Below are positions 12,016 through 25,313 of a DNA stretch of 64,000 bases, in pieces. Position 1 is the stretch's first letter, and every line of letters starts with the position of its first letter. The stretch lies in the NCBI RefSeq assembly GCF_018687715.1, contig NC_056761.1, positions 13,123,001 through 13,187,000 of the forward strand, in the 5' to 3' direction. The stretch is from Carya illinoinensis. Taxonomy: Eukaryota; Streptophyta; Magnoliopsida; Fagales; Juglandaceae. Both the position numbers and the translations under genes were made by a program. The notes under the pieces are model-generated. The model saw only the letters and a list, made by a program, of their open reading frames with translations. It was not told the DNA's origin and did not search any database.

Positions 12016-14385
12016 ATGGATGCTCGACTGCACTGTTGTGGCAGGAGGCTGAGTTCAATCGTCCTGATAAATGATAAATTTTCACCAAAAACCAAATAGG
12101 TTAGTGTAATACAAATTACAAGTTTAAGATTTGTAAACCTGAGTCATTCCACTAAAGTGTGGCAAAGGCTTGTGACACACAAGCAATGCTCGCGGGCAGC
12201 TATGCTTTTACATTGATGAAGGCCTGGGATGCATGCGGTTATCGATTGGTCATTCTGATAAAGACAGAATAAGATGGTTGAGCGGGGCTTTGTAAGCGAT
12301 GTTCCTTGCTGCTTGGATGATTTCTGGCGAAGTATATGCTAGAGTAATTTTGCTACTTCTTCCCCGACTAGGATTGTTTGCTGTTGAATGATCCTTGCAT
12401 GGAGAAATTGTCCATTCTTGAGTGCTTTTGCGGTAATAATCTTGCATCGTTGAATTGCTGAATATTTATCTCGCTGAGAGGTGTTGCTCTTGTTATTTTC
12501 CCTAGGCGCTGGTTTGGTTTGGTAGTAATGAAATGCTTTTATTGCCCACCAAAAGGTGCTGCCTGTCACAGTTAACGCCCAAAATCTCGTGAGGTGCTCC
12601 TGATGCGTGAAGCTTAGTTGCCATGGGGCGGTAAGATGGACTTTCAGTAGGCACCCAAAATTTGGTCAAGGAGCTTAGGGTGCGTGAAACTTGGCGAGGA
12701 AGGCTCCATGCGGTGAGTAAGTGGTGAGGAGTATCCCGAGAGTGGGCAGCTGGCAAGCAGCATCTTGTGAAGAGTAACTTCGTACGGAAACAACTCTTGG
12801 TGGCAAGAATCAATGGCGAGAAGCTTTCATGGCGAGCATTGGTGCTTGTGGCGAAGAGCTCTGACAAACTCCATTGCGAACAAACACAATGGGCAACTAC
12901 TTTGTTCTGAGCTGCACCTCATTGACTGTTGCAACTTGCAACCTGCTTGAGTGGTTTGACGATTGGACCTTTATAGCCCGTTGTAGTTGAATGAGCTGCC
13001 CACGGTGTTACTAGCGAGAACGGCGAGGGACTTTGGTGAGCAGCACCGTGAGGTATCTAGACCTCATTGCTGGTGACAGAAATATCTAGCGAAGCAGATG
13101 GTGGTTGAGCTGGTTCCCTCGGGTTGCCCGCCGTCGTGCTCCTAGCTTTCCCACGATGCACAGCCCTCATGGTGTACTGCTGCGGCAATGACATGTTGAG
13201 AGGAAAACCACTGTAATCGAGAACTGCCGCTCTAGTGATAGAAGATGCTAGTGAGCTTGACGGTGGTTGGCAACAAGCTCACCGGCGCATAGCTATGCTG
13301 GTTCCTCGGCTGCTTGTCTTCTCTTCTTGCACTATGGCCAACGTGAGAGGCTCCCGTGATGAAGGAACTACCCTGCTAGCAATAAGAAACTCTGGCGGTT
13401 TTGGTGGCTATCGGCGGTGCTGCTACCAACTCACGACTGCAATGTGTGGGACTCTGGCAGCTTGTTTTCCATTGCCCATACGGTGCACGGTGTACATGCA
13501 GCACATCTATGCGGTGAGAGGCCAATGGGGGTGTCATCGCCATTCCGTCATCTATGCGTGGTTGTTGGAGTCAAAACCCCGCTGGTCACTATGTGGGGCC
13601 CGTTGCAAAACCTGCACGAGGAAAAGAGAAAACCAAATAGCTTGCGTTCTTTACCTGCTGCACTGTGCAAGGTCAATGGTGTTCGATGGCATATCCTCTG
13701 CCTTCCATGTGGTTGACTTCAGGAGTCGAGGAACCACCCCCAACGACAACGGAAATTGCCAGCGATGCGAGTGGCTAGCGATGAGCTGGCCAGTGCATGG
13801 AACCTGGTTTTGGTGGTCCTCCACCTACATACCTGAGTCTCGTGAATTGCTTTTGCAACATCGATGGCTTGTGGGGTCAAGCAGTAGACGGGGCTACGGG
13901 GAAGAAGGCCACTGTGCTAGTGACAGAGGTCGTTGGTGAGCAGTGTGGTGGTTGCTGACTGGCTAGTTGGCTGGCGAGTTCTCGGCGGTGGCTCTACCCA
14001 CAGTACTGATCCACGTCTCCATCCATCAGATCCGGAAGTGCTACTGGGTGGGAAGCACCTCTTCGGTGATAGAAAGCACCAGTGGGCTCAGTCATGGCCA
14101 CCGCTAGTCTAGAAAGTCGCTAGGCAGCTGATGGGTGGTTTCCTGCATGCTCCTAGGCTTCTGGTGGCGAGATACTGATGAGGAAACCACAGTCGGCTCA
14201 TTCCTGGCGCTCGGCCTAGTGGTCAGAACTGTTCCACGCCAGTCACTAAGGTGATGGGCAACAAGCCTGCCGTGCACGATGAGCCTCGTTGGGGGTTGCG
14301 CCGTAAGCCAACACACGAGACCATGCACATTACGTGCTATGCATGGCGCCCGTCGAGTTCGTGCCCGCTTATATTTATACATATA
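12016..14385. other. GC-rich non-coding interior of the old LTR-like element
   Basis: Open frames such as 13235-13939 on the plus strand exist, but they follow the high GC content and show no domain or family resemblance. Parts resemble the segment 15450-16000 in composition and in short phrases such as GGCTGGCCGGCGCA. Nothing here is annotated as a gene. Confidence 0.5.
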
Positions 14386-15350
14386 TCTATTAAATATGAT
14401 ATAGATATATAAACGGAAAATCTTGTTTTAACGGTTTTTCTTGTTTTTCCGTTAAAGTTAACACCGTTTATTTTAACGGTTTGGCACATAAAATGAAGAC
14501 ATAAATGTTGAAAGAGATAGCATTCAATGTTGTTATATGATTTATTAATATCAATAATTATAATACTTAATAATTTATATAATAATAAGTAATTAAATAT
14601 TAGTTATTATATTTTTCTCTTTCTCCTTAACATATACACGTGTATTAGGTGCATAAGACGTGAATCCCTAAGTATAATATACGTATATTATACGTTTCAT
14701 TAACTCAGATTATTGAGTATTCCAAATTTAAAAATCTCATATAATATATAATACAAGTGTGTTTAATCAAAGTGTTTTTTTTTCCCATGGTAGTAGGACG
14801 TAGCTTCCGCTAAGTCATATTTCATACGTGGGCTTGCTATGATAGACACGTGACAAAGGCCGTGATCCTTGAGCTAATCAAGAAAGAGTAAATTCGGCTA
14901 ACAATTTCAAAATATATTTTATGATTTATATATATGCTATATATAGAAAATATTATACCACAAATTTTATAAAAAGATTATGTTTTAACTTTATGTTATC
15001 CCTGATCGACTCAACCAACAGCAAAATAAGAATTTCAATATTGTCTCTATTGATTGTCTACAGGATGATATAAATTGATGAATTATAATACAAACATCAA
15101 ACGACACATATTTTGAACTACCGTTTGTGTTAGACTTTTATTAAATTTTTCGTATACATCTTTACTAAAATTATAGATGTTATAAACATGTATTGGATTA
15201 TATGATATTTTGAACTAATTTTTTTATTTTCTCCAATATGCCTTAAATTATTAAGTGACATCAATAATTTTTATAAAATATATATTATTTTTTACAAATA
15301 ATCATTTCATAAAATTAGACAAACGTGCTTTGCACGTTACTCCTACCTAG
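14386..15350 (+). mobile_element. Non-autonomous Helitron
   Basis: The 3' end has the diagnostic layout: hairpin AACGTGCTTTGCACGTT (7-bp stem, TTT loop), eight bases, then CTAG followed by a host T. The candidate 5' end begins TCTATTAAATATG after a host A, so the insertion lies between A and T with no target duplication. The 965-bp interior is AT-rich with no Rep/helicase sequence. The 3' end is convincing; the 5' end is chosen by rule and is less certain. Confidence 0.7.
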
Positions 15351-16223
15351 TAGATATATATGCACGTTACGTAGGGGATCATATACATATATATGATATG
15401 TTTTAAAATACTAAATGCAAGGTAGAGAAGCTTATCGTATATGATGGCTGCTTTGTTCTGAGTAGTTGAGCGAGTGGCCTCCTTTGGTGCGCACGGGCAA
15501 GAACAGTGAGGTGCGTGGCTAGGAGTAGTTGATGTCAAGTGGTCTCTTGCGGTGTGCACAGGCGAGAATGGTGAGGAGTTCCAAGGGTCGGGAACCATGG
15601 CGCCGACAATAGACAATGCCGTCGAGCAAGGTGGTGGTCGGCGATGGGCTGGCCGGCGCACGGACGATTGGTTTAGTGGTCCTTCAATGGCGTTCATCCT
15701 CTACTTGCGCTACGCCAGACACAACTGGCTACCAGTGTTAGGGAACCACCCCACCGGCTACAGAAACTGCCGGTGGTGCGGTTGGTGGGTGGTGGTCGCC
15801 CTGCAAGCCTATGGACGCTGGTGTGTGGGCCTTTGGCAGTTTGTTGCTGTCTTCCCACATTGTGCATGATGTGCACAATACCTCGATTCGGTGAGTTTCA
15901 GGCAAAAGCCTCTGCTACTGCTATATCACCGGTGGGTCACCAGTGGTTGCAGCTTCTGCATGGTGGAGGAAGTGGGTGAACGCCGTGCACCCATTCCTGC
16001 ATGGCACATGTGCAGTGCAGGGTGCACGTGTGTAGTGCATCCGTTTCTTGTGGTCCTTCACGTATAATAGATCTGATTTTTGGAAATTATCTTGTGAGTT
16101 GCGGAATTCCCCTACTCTCCTTTTTGGCATTAAGAAATCGCTGTTTGCGTGTGATCATGTGACAGTTGGCAAGTGAAAACCACGTTGAAATCCATATGAA
16201 TCTCATAGACGACGCCACTATTA

Positions 16224-16843
16224 AGGACGTGTTTCACCGCCACCAACTACATGGATTACCTGCAACGAATAAAGAGGAGGCACTGGTTGCCCTGCAGAAT
16301 CTCTGATGCTAAAGTCAGAAATATAATATGAGAGTAAGAGTGTATAGTAAATCAAGTTAAGAATTTGTTACCTCCTGTAAGCTATTTATAGAGGTTATTT
16401 CCTTGGAATGATAGGAGTCTAATTAGCCCTGCGAAGTTTTTTCCTTGTAGGAGTCTAAGGTACTATTTGGCCATCAAGATTTCTTATCTCAAACACAAAA
16501 TTCTCATTTCATAATTACAATTTTCTTAAATCTTCGTACAAAATATAATAAACAATTTAACTTTTTCTTAACTTTTTCAAATTTTAAAATAATAATAATA
16601 TTAAAATATAATATTTTAATATTTAATCTTAAAACTCAAAATTCTCATATGAGAAATTTAAGTGGCCAAGCAGAACCTAAGTCATGTGAAGCAGTTCCTT
16701 TCTAGGAGTAGGAACCTATCTCCTGTTAAGAATCTGAGTCTGTTTCCTCTTAGGAGAGTGAGTTGATCTATCTTATCTCTTCTTGACTTTATCTCTTAAC
16801 TAAAGTTGTGGAGACTCAAATATCTCTTCCAATGAAGTTGTAC
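16224..16843. repeat. Right direct repeat (putative LTR), interrupted by a MITE
   Basis: Second copy of the 390-bp block at 10343-10735. The MITE at 16459-16677 splits it within GAGTCTAAGTCATG, a sequence that is intact in the left copy and therefore gives the empty site. Confidence 0.75.
16459..16677. mobile_element. Tourist-like (PIF/Harbinger) MITE
   Basis: 219 bp with ends GGTACTATTTGGCCA and TGGCCAAGCAGAACC forming an imperfect inverted repeat. It is flanked by the 3-bp duplication TAA (16456-16458 and 16678-16680). The other copy of the host repeat shows the uninterrupted site. No coding capacity. Confidence 0.85.
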
Positions 16844-16892
16844 CTAGATAAGTTGTAGAGAAGCAGGAGTTGTATCATTGTTCATCAATTAT

Positions 16893-18476
16893 TATTTTTT
16901 TTTTATGGAAAATGCTTCATTGCATTCATTCATAATCAAAGTTACAACTGTGACTTATCAATACAGGAAAACCAGACTATAAGTCAACTAACGCAAACTG
17001 CTCAGGAGCTTCCCCGTCAACAAATTACTTTGTGACGGACATTGTCTAAACTTCTACACCTTCTCTCCTAACAATAGTCAAAAGAGAAAGCGCTTTGTCA
17101 AAACAGAGCTAAACAACCTTTCTTCCAAAGAAGAAAGATACACCCACACTCCATCCTCCCAAGGAGGAGGAGTACATCCACACTCTCTCCTCTCCAAAGA
17201 GGAAGAGTACCAACACCTACCATCCTCCAAAGAGGAGTAGGACAAAAACCCACATTCCTCCAAAAAGGAGTGGGACTCCAACCTATTTATTATTAACAAC
17301 TTAAAACAGAACAACAGATTAAAAAACAAAAGCTAAAAAAACTGATAAGCCCAGCCCAAACCAAGCCAAGCCCAGCTAAAAAACTGTCTTGTATGCACGT
17401 GGAGGCCCAGCCCAAGCCAAGCCCAGTTTATGTGCATGTGGGGGCCCAGCCCAAGCCAACCCGTTAGGGTTGCATCGCCTGCTTCTCCCACCGCCACCCC
17501 CGTTAACCATCCTGCACATGAGCCGGCCGCTCCACCACGATGCGTGGAGAGCACCACCGACCCAAATGAAAGCACGGCAGTCGTGGGTAAGCAGCCCATA
17601 AACCCACACGCCAAAACCAGATCAGCAAGCTCCTTCGCCCCGGCCAAAACCGATACCAGGTTCATCCTCGTCACCATCGCCAACCCATAACCACCGAAAC
17701 CATCCTTCCACCACTTCGGCTAGACTAAACAGAGGCTGGAGACAAAATCAAACGAGCCGACGAGAGGCTTATTCCAGACACCCAAACCAAAGACCATATC
17801 TAGCAGATCTAAATACCCAAAACGAAAACAAAAACGAAACAGAGAAAAAAAAAACAACCAAAACGAAAATAAAAAACAAGGAGAACACTGCAACACCCGA
17901 TTCCGGCCACCATCCCAAGGAGTGAATCGCCATGAGTTACATCCGGACTCCACCCCAAAACCCCTTTGAAACCTCCATGCAGCTCGGCATACCACCCAAT
18001 AAAACCCTCTGTTTTCCATGGTTAAAACAGAGATCCTTCACCCCACGAGAGATACCCAAAACCAACATGCAAAAATCCTCTCCAGGAGCAAAATCCGATC
18101 AACTCACACCGTAATCCTCTGGGCAAACCCCACAGAAGACTATACCACACCAGTCAGGAGCATCACCCACCACGGAACCGAGAACCTCCACCCCCAAAAA
18201 GAATCAATCTCCGCCCAGCCGGGTGTAAAAACGGAGAAGAGGCCTCGGGACGGAACACATCCTCTGGTGGAGGCCATAGGACACAGATTTTATTTTAGAA
18301 GAAAAGAAAAAGCGAAATAAGAAAGGAAAGGGTTGGAGGAGGAGGGAGGGAGGAGCCGGAGCCCCTCCTCCCTCAGACGGTATTCAGCTTCTTTTGCCTA
18401 GAGAGAAGATGGAGATTCTCTCACTAAAAATACTATAGCTATTCTTTATGCTTGTGTTATTTTCAACACCAAATTT
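16893..18476 (-). mobile_element. Poly(A) retroposon, probably a LINE derivative
   Basis: Flanked by a perfect 15-bp duplication TTGTTCATCAATTAT (16878-16892 and 18477-18491), with a T-rich tract right after the left copy. It was therefore inserted by target-primed reverse transcription with its sense strand on minus. No endonuclease, reverse transcriptase or LINE ORF1 domain is visible. The minus strand carries open stretches between 17078 and 18019 without family resemblance, and a short repeat around AAGAGGAGGAGTA. It may be an internally deleted LINE, a long SINE-like element or a processed transcript. Confidence 0.75.
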
Positions 18477-18491
18477 TTGTTCATCAATTAT

Positions 18492-19078
18492 GTAAGCTGA
18501 TTTATAAATTTAAAAAATTATAGATATAAGTTTAGTGCGTTCTCTCACAGTCCATTTAGAAAAAATAGAGCTACCATAAAAAGTCACCAAAGAATGAGGC
18601 CCATCTTTTTCAATTGACCATAGAGCATATCCTTACACAAATCATTTTGGTGAAGAGACGTGTTATACCATCGATGATGGGTCCTGATAAAATTATTTGA
18701 TTTATTTTTTTATATTTTTAATATTTTTTTTGAAAAAATATAACTTCATTAAGAAAAATACTTCATTAATCAATAACTTCATTAATCAATAAGTAAGAAA
18801 AAATATATATCAGACCCATCCGTAGAAGAGATCCTTGGGACAACTAGCATTTCCATTTGTTTAAAATCCATTATATATTCTAGCCGTGGTACCATTCACA
18901 GCTTTTGGCCGGTCGGGTGCTGTCCCTCTCCTTCAGTTACAATTAATACATATATAAATGTTTGATTTCAAGTCCGACGGAGACCAAAACTACTATGCAA
19001 AACACTCTAATCCGAATGTTTTTATCCTCTTTTGCAAAATTACATTTTTATCCTCTAATTCATCATTAAAAATGTAAT
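18492..19078. other. Intergenic sequence
   Basis: No gene recognised. Around 18735-18805 the motif ACTTCATTAA(T/G) recurs in a small tandem array. Confidence 0.4.
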
Positions 19079-22000
19079 CACTACAACACAATTGATCTTT
19101 TGTGACAGAAGAAAACGTCACAAAAAATGACTAAAATGTCACTAAAGAAATTTGGTGACAGTTCGAAAGCGTTACGAGTACCGTCACCTAATGTGCGTCA
19201 CAGAAAACAATTGGTGACAGTTTACTATTCAACCGTCACAAAAAACATTTTTAGTGACGGTTGGAGATCTTCCGTTTGATGTCACGTTCGAACGTGGGAT
19301 TTTTTGTGACAGTTGAAATCTGTCACAAAATGTAACATTCGAACGTCCAACAGAGAGTTCGAACGTTAACTCAACTGATTGACATTCGAATGAGAACATT
19401 TGACGTTTGTTGGTTATAGTTCGAACGTATCATATTTACATTGGAACGTCAAACAAAACATTCGAACGTTATGTTCATTTTGAGAGTAAATATGTTCGAA
19501 CGTTGGGTTGTACATTCGAACGTTAGTTCTAACGTGAACCAACATTCAAACGTTTGTTATATACATTCGAACGTATAGATCAAAAATACTATTTTCATAA
19601 AATTAAAAAATATATAAATGTTATTATCATATTACACCATCAAATTATAAACTAACAATGTTTTATATAATTGTAAAATTAGATATTAAAAGTTATATAC
19701 AATGAGAAAACTGAATTGATTTTATTTCTTCTTCTTTCCTCGCCCACCGCGATTCTACTGTAGTGACATAACACGCCCTATCTAGACTTTCATCTCCCTC
19801 TACACTTGTTCTTAAATTTCACTGCACATTCTTTCCTCCTGGTCTATATGTTGCTCCTGCAAACGTATCTCTAAATCAGACTATTGCTCTAAGAGAGACT
19901 CCAACTCTTCTTGTCTTGATCTCATATACTTATTTGATAAAAAACAAATGCTGCAAAATAAGTAACATTTAAAAGAAATACAAATAAAAATTAAATTAAT
20001 GACATGTTGCTTAATTTAATAAATTATTTCCAACATATTCAATAAAAGTTCACAAATTTATTCAAAATGATATCATATATTTCCACAATATATAAACATA
20101 TTCACAACTAAATTTACAATATTTTACATATTTCCAACAATTTTAATAAATAATGTAATACACAAATTCACAATATATAAACATATTTCCCATAGACTAA
20201 AGTAAATCACAAATCACATATACATATGCACAATAATAACTAATTCACAAATACCAAAACATAGTCACAAAAAAATAACCACAACATATACTTCAAATCC
20301 ACATACACAATTGTAAAACATATTCATTTTAATCTATAAATATACACAAATATTTATATTTTCATTTTAAGAATAAGCATACATACAACACAATTTTTCA
20401 TTTTAATTCATCATATTACATAATTCATATCACAAATATTTGCTTTTAATTCATCAACATAAACAATTCAATTCCTTCTAATTCATCAATAATATCCAAT
20501 TCAAAACATATTCACAATATATACAATCAAAATTCACTACTCAACTCACAATATTATACCCATATCTAATCCTTCAAAATCCACAATCAACTCACATTAT
20601 ACACATCAAAATATTTATCATTATCCACAACAAAAGCACAACAAAATATATAAACATCTTAATAAAGTTTAGAAATATACATATCACTCACAATATCCTC
20701 TTACAAATCACAAGTTTTGAACAAGTCACAAAACCAATCCTTCAAAAAAATCACAACACTAGTTAGTTAAAGACATATATATAAAAAAACACAAAATAAA
20801 TATCATAAAATTGCAAAAGATTTAAAGGAAAAAAGAGTTTTTCCTTACCAAAATCAATGGAGAAAGCAAAAATATTAATCATCTCTCACTCTACTCTCTC
20901 TCTCTAACCATCTCTCACTCTAACACATACTTTTTCTCTAACCCACAACCCTCTCTCACTCTCACTCTCTCTTTCACGCACGGGAGAAGAAGAAGAAATT
21001 ATTCTACTTCCTCCCGTGCGTTTCTTCATTAAAATCACTCTGATTTGATATGACGTTCGAACGTTTAAAAAGTAACGTTCGAACATTTAAAAAGTAACAT
21101 TCGAATGTTAAATTTTAACGTTCGAACGTTATTTAAAAATGAGTGGGAAATTTCTCGCATTTTTTCACGTTCGAACGTACATGTATATACGTTCGAACGT
21201 TTAAAAAGTAACATTCGAATGTTAAATTTTAACGTTTAAACGTTGTTTAAAAATGAGTGAGAAATTTTCCACACTTTTTCACGTTCGAACGTACATGCAT
21301 ATACGTTCGAACATTTAAAAAGTAACGTTCGAATGTTAAATTTTAATGTTCGAACGTTATTTAAAAATGAGTGAAAAATTTCTCGCATTTTTTCACGTTC
21401 GAATGTTTAAAAAATAACGTTCGAACGTTAAAATTTAACGTTCGAACGTATGTAAAAGAAATATACTCTATTATTATAAATAATATATAATAATATATAT
21501 AATATATTAACTATATTATATATTATATGTAATGACTATATATATAATATATAATGAGTATATATATACTATATATATTATATAATATATACTAGACTAT
21601 ATATAGTATAGTATATAGCACTAGACTATATATATAATATATATTATATAATATAGTGTATTATATACTACAGTTAACTTATTCAATTTTAATATTAAAT
21701 CATTGCGCTTTAAATTTCAATCTCTTTAAATTTGTAATAATTGTTCACAAAGGATGCATTATTTTATTTAAAAACTACATAACATAGTTGAGTATAGTAT
21801 ATAGCACTAGACTATATATATAATATATATTATATACTTAACTAATATATAATATAGTGTATTATATACTACAGTTAACTTATCTAATTTTAATATTAAA
21901 TCATTGCGTTTCAAATTCAATCTCTTTAAATTTGTAATAATTGTTCACAAAGGATGCATTATTTTATTTAAAAACTACATAAAATTTAAATTATAGTCAT

Positions 22001-22900
22001 ATTTACGAAATATTATATCTAACGTTAGAACTTCACCCACTAACGTTCGAACGTATGTGAAAGAAATATACTCTATTATTATAAATAATATATAATAATA
22101 TATATAGTATATTAACTATATATAATATATACTATATATATTAACTATATAATATTAATATATCAACTATATAATATATTATATGTAATGACTATAGATA
22201 TAATATATAATAATATATATAGTATATTAACTATATATAATATTAACTATATACTATAATATATACTATATATATTAACTATATAACATTAATATATTAA
22301 CTATATAATATATTATATGTAATGACTATAGATATAATATATAATGAATATATATATACTATATATATTATATAATATATACTAGACTATATATAGTATA
22401 GTATATAGCACTAGACTATATATATAATATATATTATATAAGATAGTGTATTATATACTACAGTTAACTTATTCAATTTTAATATTAAATCATTGCGCTT
22501 TAAATTTCAATCTCTTTAAATTTGTAATAATTGTTCACAAAGGATGCATTATTTTATTTAAAAATTACATAAAATTTAAATTAGAGTCATATTTACGAAA
22601 TATTATATCTAACGTTCGAACTTCACCCACTAACGTTCGAACGTCACTCAACGTTCGAACGTCACTGATTAACGTCGAACGTTGGCGCCAAAAAATATTA
22701 CGTTTGTACGTAAAAATCTTTAATGTTCGAACGTTCATGTAACGTTCGAACGTAAATTTTCCTACATTCCAACGTTAGACGAATTCTCATCTAGATTTAG
22801 TGACGGTTTGTATAAACCGTCACAAAAACTGATTTTTTGTGACAGTTTAGGGATTGTCACTAATTCTAAAGCGTCACTAAATCTTAATTTTGTTGTAGTG
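19079..22900. mobile_element. Non-autonomous CACTA element rich in TTCGAACG palindromes
   Basis: Begins CACTACAACACAATT and ends AATTTTGTTGTAGTG, an inverted terminal repeat, with the 3-bp duplication AAT on both sides (19076-19078 and 22901-22903). The first and last few hundred bases carry GTGACGGTT/AACCGTCAC repeats and many copies of ACGTTCGAACGT or near variants in both orientations, probably transposase-binding sites. The centre is AT-rich with no coding sequence. Segments around 21440, 22045 and 22390 are internal duplications. A truncated relative lies at 50583-51606. Confidence 0.88.
21053..21450. repeat. Tandem repeat of about 120-bp units built on ACGTTCGAACGT
   Basis: Three successive units each contain ACGTTCGAACGTTTAAAAAG, a copy of ATTTTAACGTTCGAACGTT or a near variant, and a segment like AAAAATGAGTGAGAAATTT. 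They form the inner border of the right-hand subterminal region of the CACTA element. Confidence 0.8.
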
Positions 22901-22903
22901 AAT

Positions 22904-24059
22904 TAAATTTTATGTTATTTTAATATTAATTAGAATATAATAATAATAATAATCTAAATTGACGATTTTTGTTTATTAAACTTTTGTGAAACAAATTAAC
23001 AACTTAGGATATTTTTTATATTCCTTATTATATTTAAAAATAATTGTATTTTTTATTTATTATTATTTGAAAAAAAATAATTATTTCATAGTAATTCATA
23101 GAACAAAAGCCAGTCATTGGAATAATAATATATTTATTTTAAAAAATGAAATTATTATTAGTTTATGCATCAGTTTATATTACTGGCATTTTTATTTATT
23201 TCATATTAATTTGTTTGTAATCATTTTTTAATTTATTATTAAAATAATTAATAACACTTTTATCCTTTAAAAAATTATTTTGGAAAGTTATTTTCCAAGA
23301 TCGATTTTGCAATTCCATTTTTGAACTGAATCAGAATATTATTCTTAAGTTCATGAATGATAATATTTTCTTTAAATTTAAAGAATAACATTTTATTACT
23401 TAAGATATGGTTTCAAAAAAATAATAATTGTCTTCATATTTTTTCTAAATGAAAATAATATTTTCTTTAATTTAAAGAATAACACTTCATTACTATAGGA
23501 TATGGTTTCAAAAAATTAATAATTGTCTTCATATTATTTCTCATAATAATGAATCATACTGGACAACACTTTTTAAACTAATATTATTTTCATTTGAGAA
23601 AAAGAAACATTATACCTTTTTAAATCTAAAATTAATAGTCTATTTTTATATTTTATTATTATTCCAATAACAATTATATCCATGCAGCTTTCTGAAACAA
23701 TTAAATAATAATATTTTATTTTTTCATTTATAAGAAAATTATCATCATCATCATCATCATCATCTAATTGGTCGCATAACGGTTGGTCATAGTTATGGTT
23801 TTCATATAATGAGTTCTAAACATTTGATTTGTTACGTACTACGTGTTCAACAATCTTATAATTTTTTATTTCATTCATTTTTTTCAAATATAATTATACT
23901 TATTTATAAAACTTGTTGCGTAAATTTAGGATTATTTTTACATTTATCATACTTATTGTCCTAATTTATATGCATTTAAAACTTCATATTTATCATATCA
24001 AGAAAGCATGAGTAGCACTTTCAACAGAGAATACGTGCACAAGCAGCTAGGATCCTACC

Positions 24060-24097
<38 letters not shown>

Positions 24098-25297
24098 TAT
24101 ATATGCTCTTCACTAGTCGAGGTTGCGTAATGAATGTTGCATGTTTGCACCTACTACATACGCGTTATTTCTACAGCCGCTAGCTAGCTGCACATGGCTT
24201 TCTACAGGATAAAAACGTGGACAATTAATTCTAAATAAAGTCGATAACATGAAGTGTATTGACAATTAAGTTCATGCATATTGCTTTTTCTCAGAGCCTT
24301 CCATTAGGATTTACTCAGAAACGAAATATCTTTACTTACGATCGTGACATATTCCAATATATATACAGCACAAGTAGACAATATATATGCATGGGACAGC
24401 TAGGGCCCGTAGATGATCAAGTTGCACGGAACCCACCATTATATCATGTATTGTATCTGCATGCCCACAACTTTATCTTCCCTCAAGTTTTGTCAATTTT
24501 GTGTCTAGTCATGACGTTCGTCCATTATATAACAAATTTTGTATCTAGTTTTATAGGCGTCCGCTTACGTAATTGATCATAGTTGGCCGCCCATCCATGT
24601 GGTCATTCTCAATTTAGAAATACATTAGTCACAAAACGATTATTATATAAAAATTATTCATAAATTAATGTGATTTAATATAAAGTTATTTTTATTATAA
24701 AATAAATATAACAAATCATATGAAGTCACATAAATTAATTGTGGGTTTATTATTATGTAATCTATTTGTCTGTAGCATTCACTTTTCTAGTTAGAGATCA
24801 ATAATTCTTAGTAATGACTACTTTAAAATATCATTACAATTTTGTTTTATTTTTTTTATCACTTCATAGATTTGCAAATTAAGACTTCAAGAAGTAGAAC
24901 ACTGTCCCAGATATTTAATCAATTGCTATTTAATTACAATAGATATTATATATAAAATGTGGCTCAGAGTCAAAGATCGTAATCTAAATAGTAATTTAAC
25001 ATAGGGTTATTATGTAAATTAATTATTAAGTAGTACTTTTACAGTATATTGGATATTATAGTATATTTACAAGTAGATAGTATGTTCATTAAAATTTGTC
25101 GTGTGTATGCCAATACTTTCATTTATATTATAATATGTTGTAATAAAATGTCACAGCTCGTATTACGTACGAAAGCAGCTTAAGAGTTTTCATTGTAATA
25201 TATGGCACTTTAACTAACCCATTATTAGGGCATTTCAATCAGCAGGCAGCTCGCTTTAACTTTTGAGTTTTGTCAAACCATGTGGACGGACAATATC
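22904..25297. other. AT-rich intergenic sequence with simple repeats
   Basis: No gene supported. It contains a diverged tandem duplication of about 110 bp (about 23355-23455 and 23456-23560, sharing AGATATGGTTTCAAAAAA-like and ATAATTGTCTTCATATT phrases), an (ATC)8 run at 23741-23764 and a (TA)n run at about 24064-24094. Confidence 0.5.
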
Positions 25298-25313
25298 AGG
25301 GTGATCGATCTTT

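Larger units (their letters stand above)
10343..16843. mobile_element. Old non-coding LTR-like element with direct terminal repeats
   Basis: A block of about 390 bp at 10343-10735 is repeated in the same orientation at 16224-16843, where a 219-bp MITE plus its 3-bp duplication interrupts it. Both copies start with (G)TGTTTCAC(T/C)GCCACC and run to GACTCAAATAT. The 5.5 kb between them has no recognisable gag or pol, is GC-richer than its surroundings and full of local repeats, and holds a nested Helitron. This fits an old large retrotransposon derivative. I did not find a clean target duplication, primer-binding site or polypurine tract, so the exact ends are uncertain. Confidence 0.55.

Noticed and set aside
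13235..13939. 234-codon plus-strand open frame
   Set aside because: GC-rich non-coding interior of an old transposon, with no domain and no support from composition.
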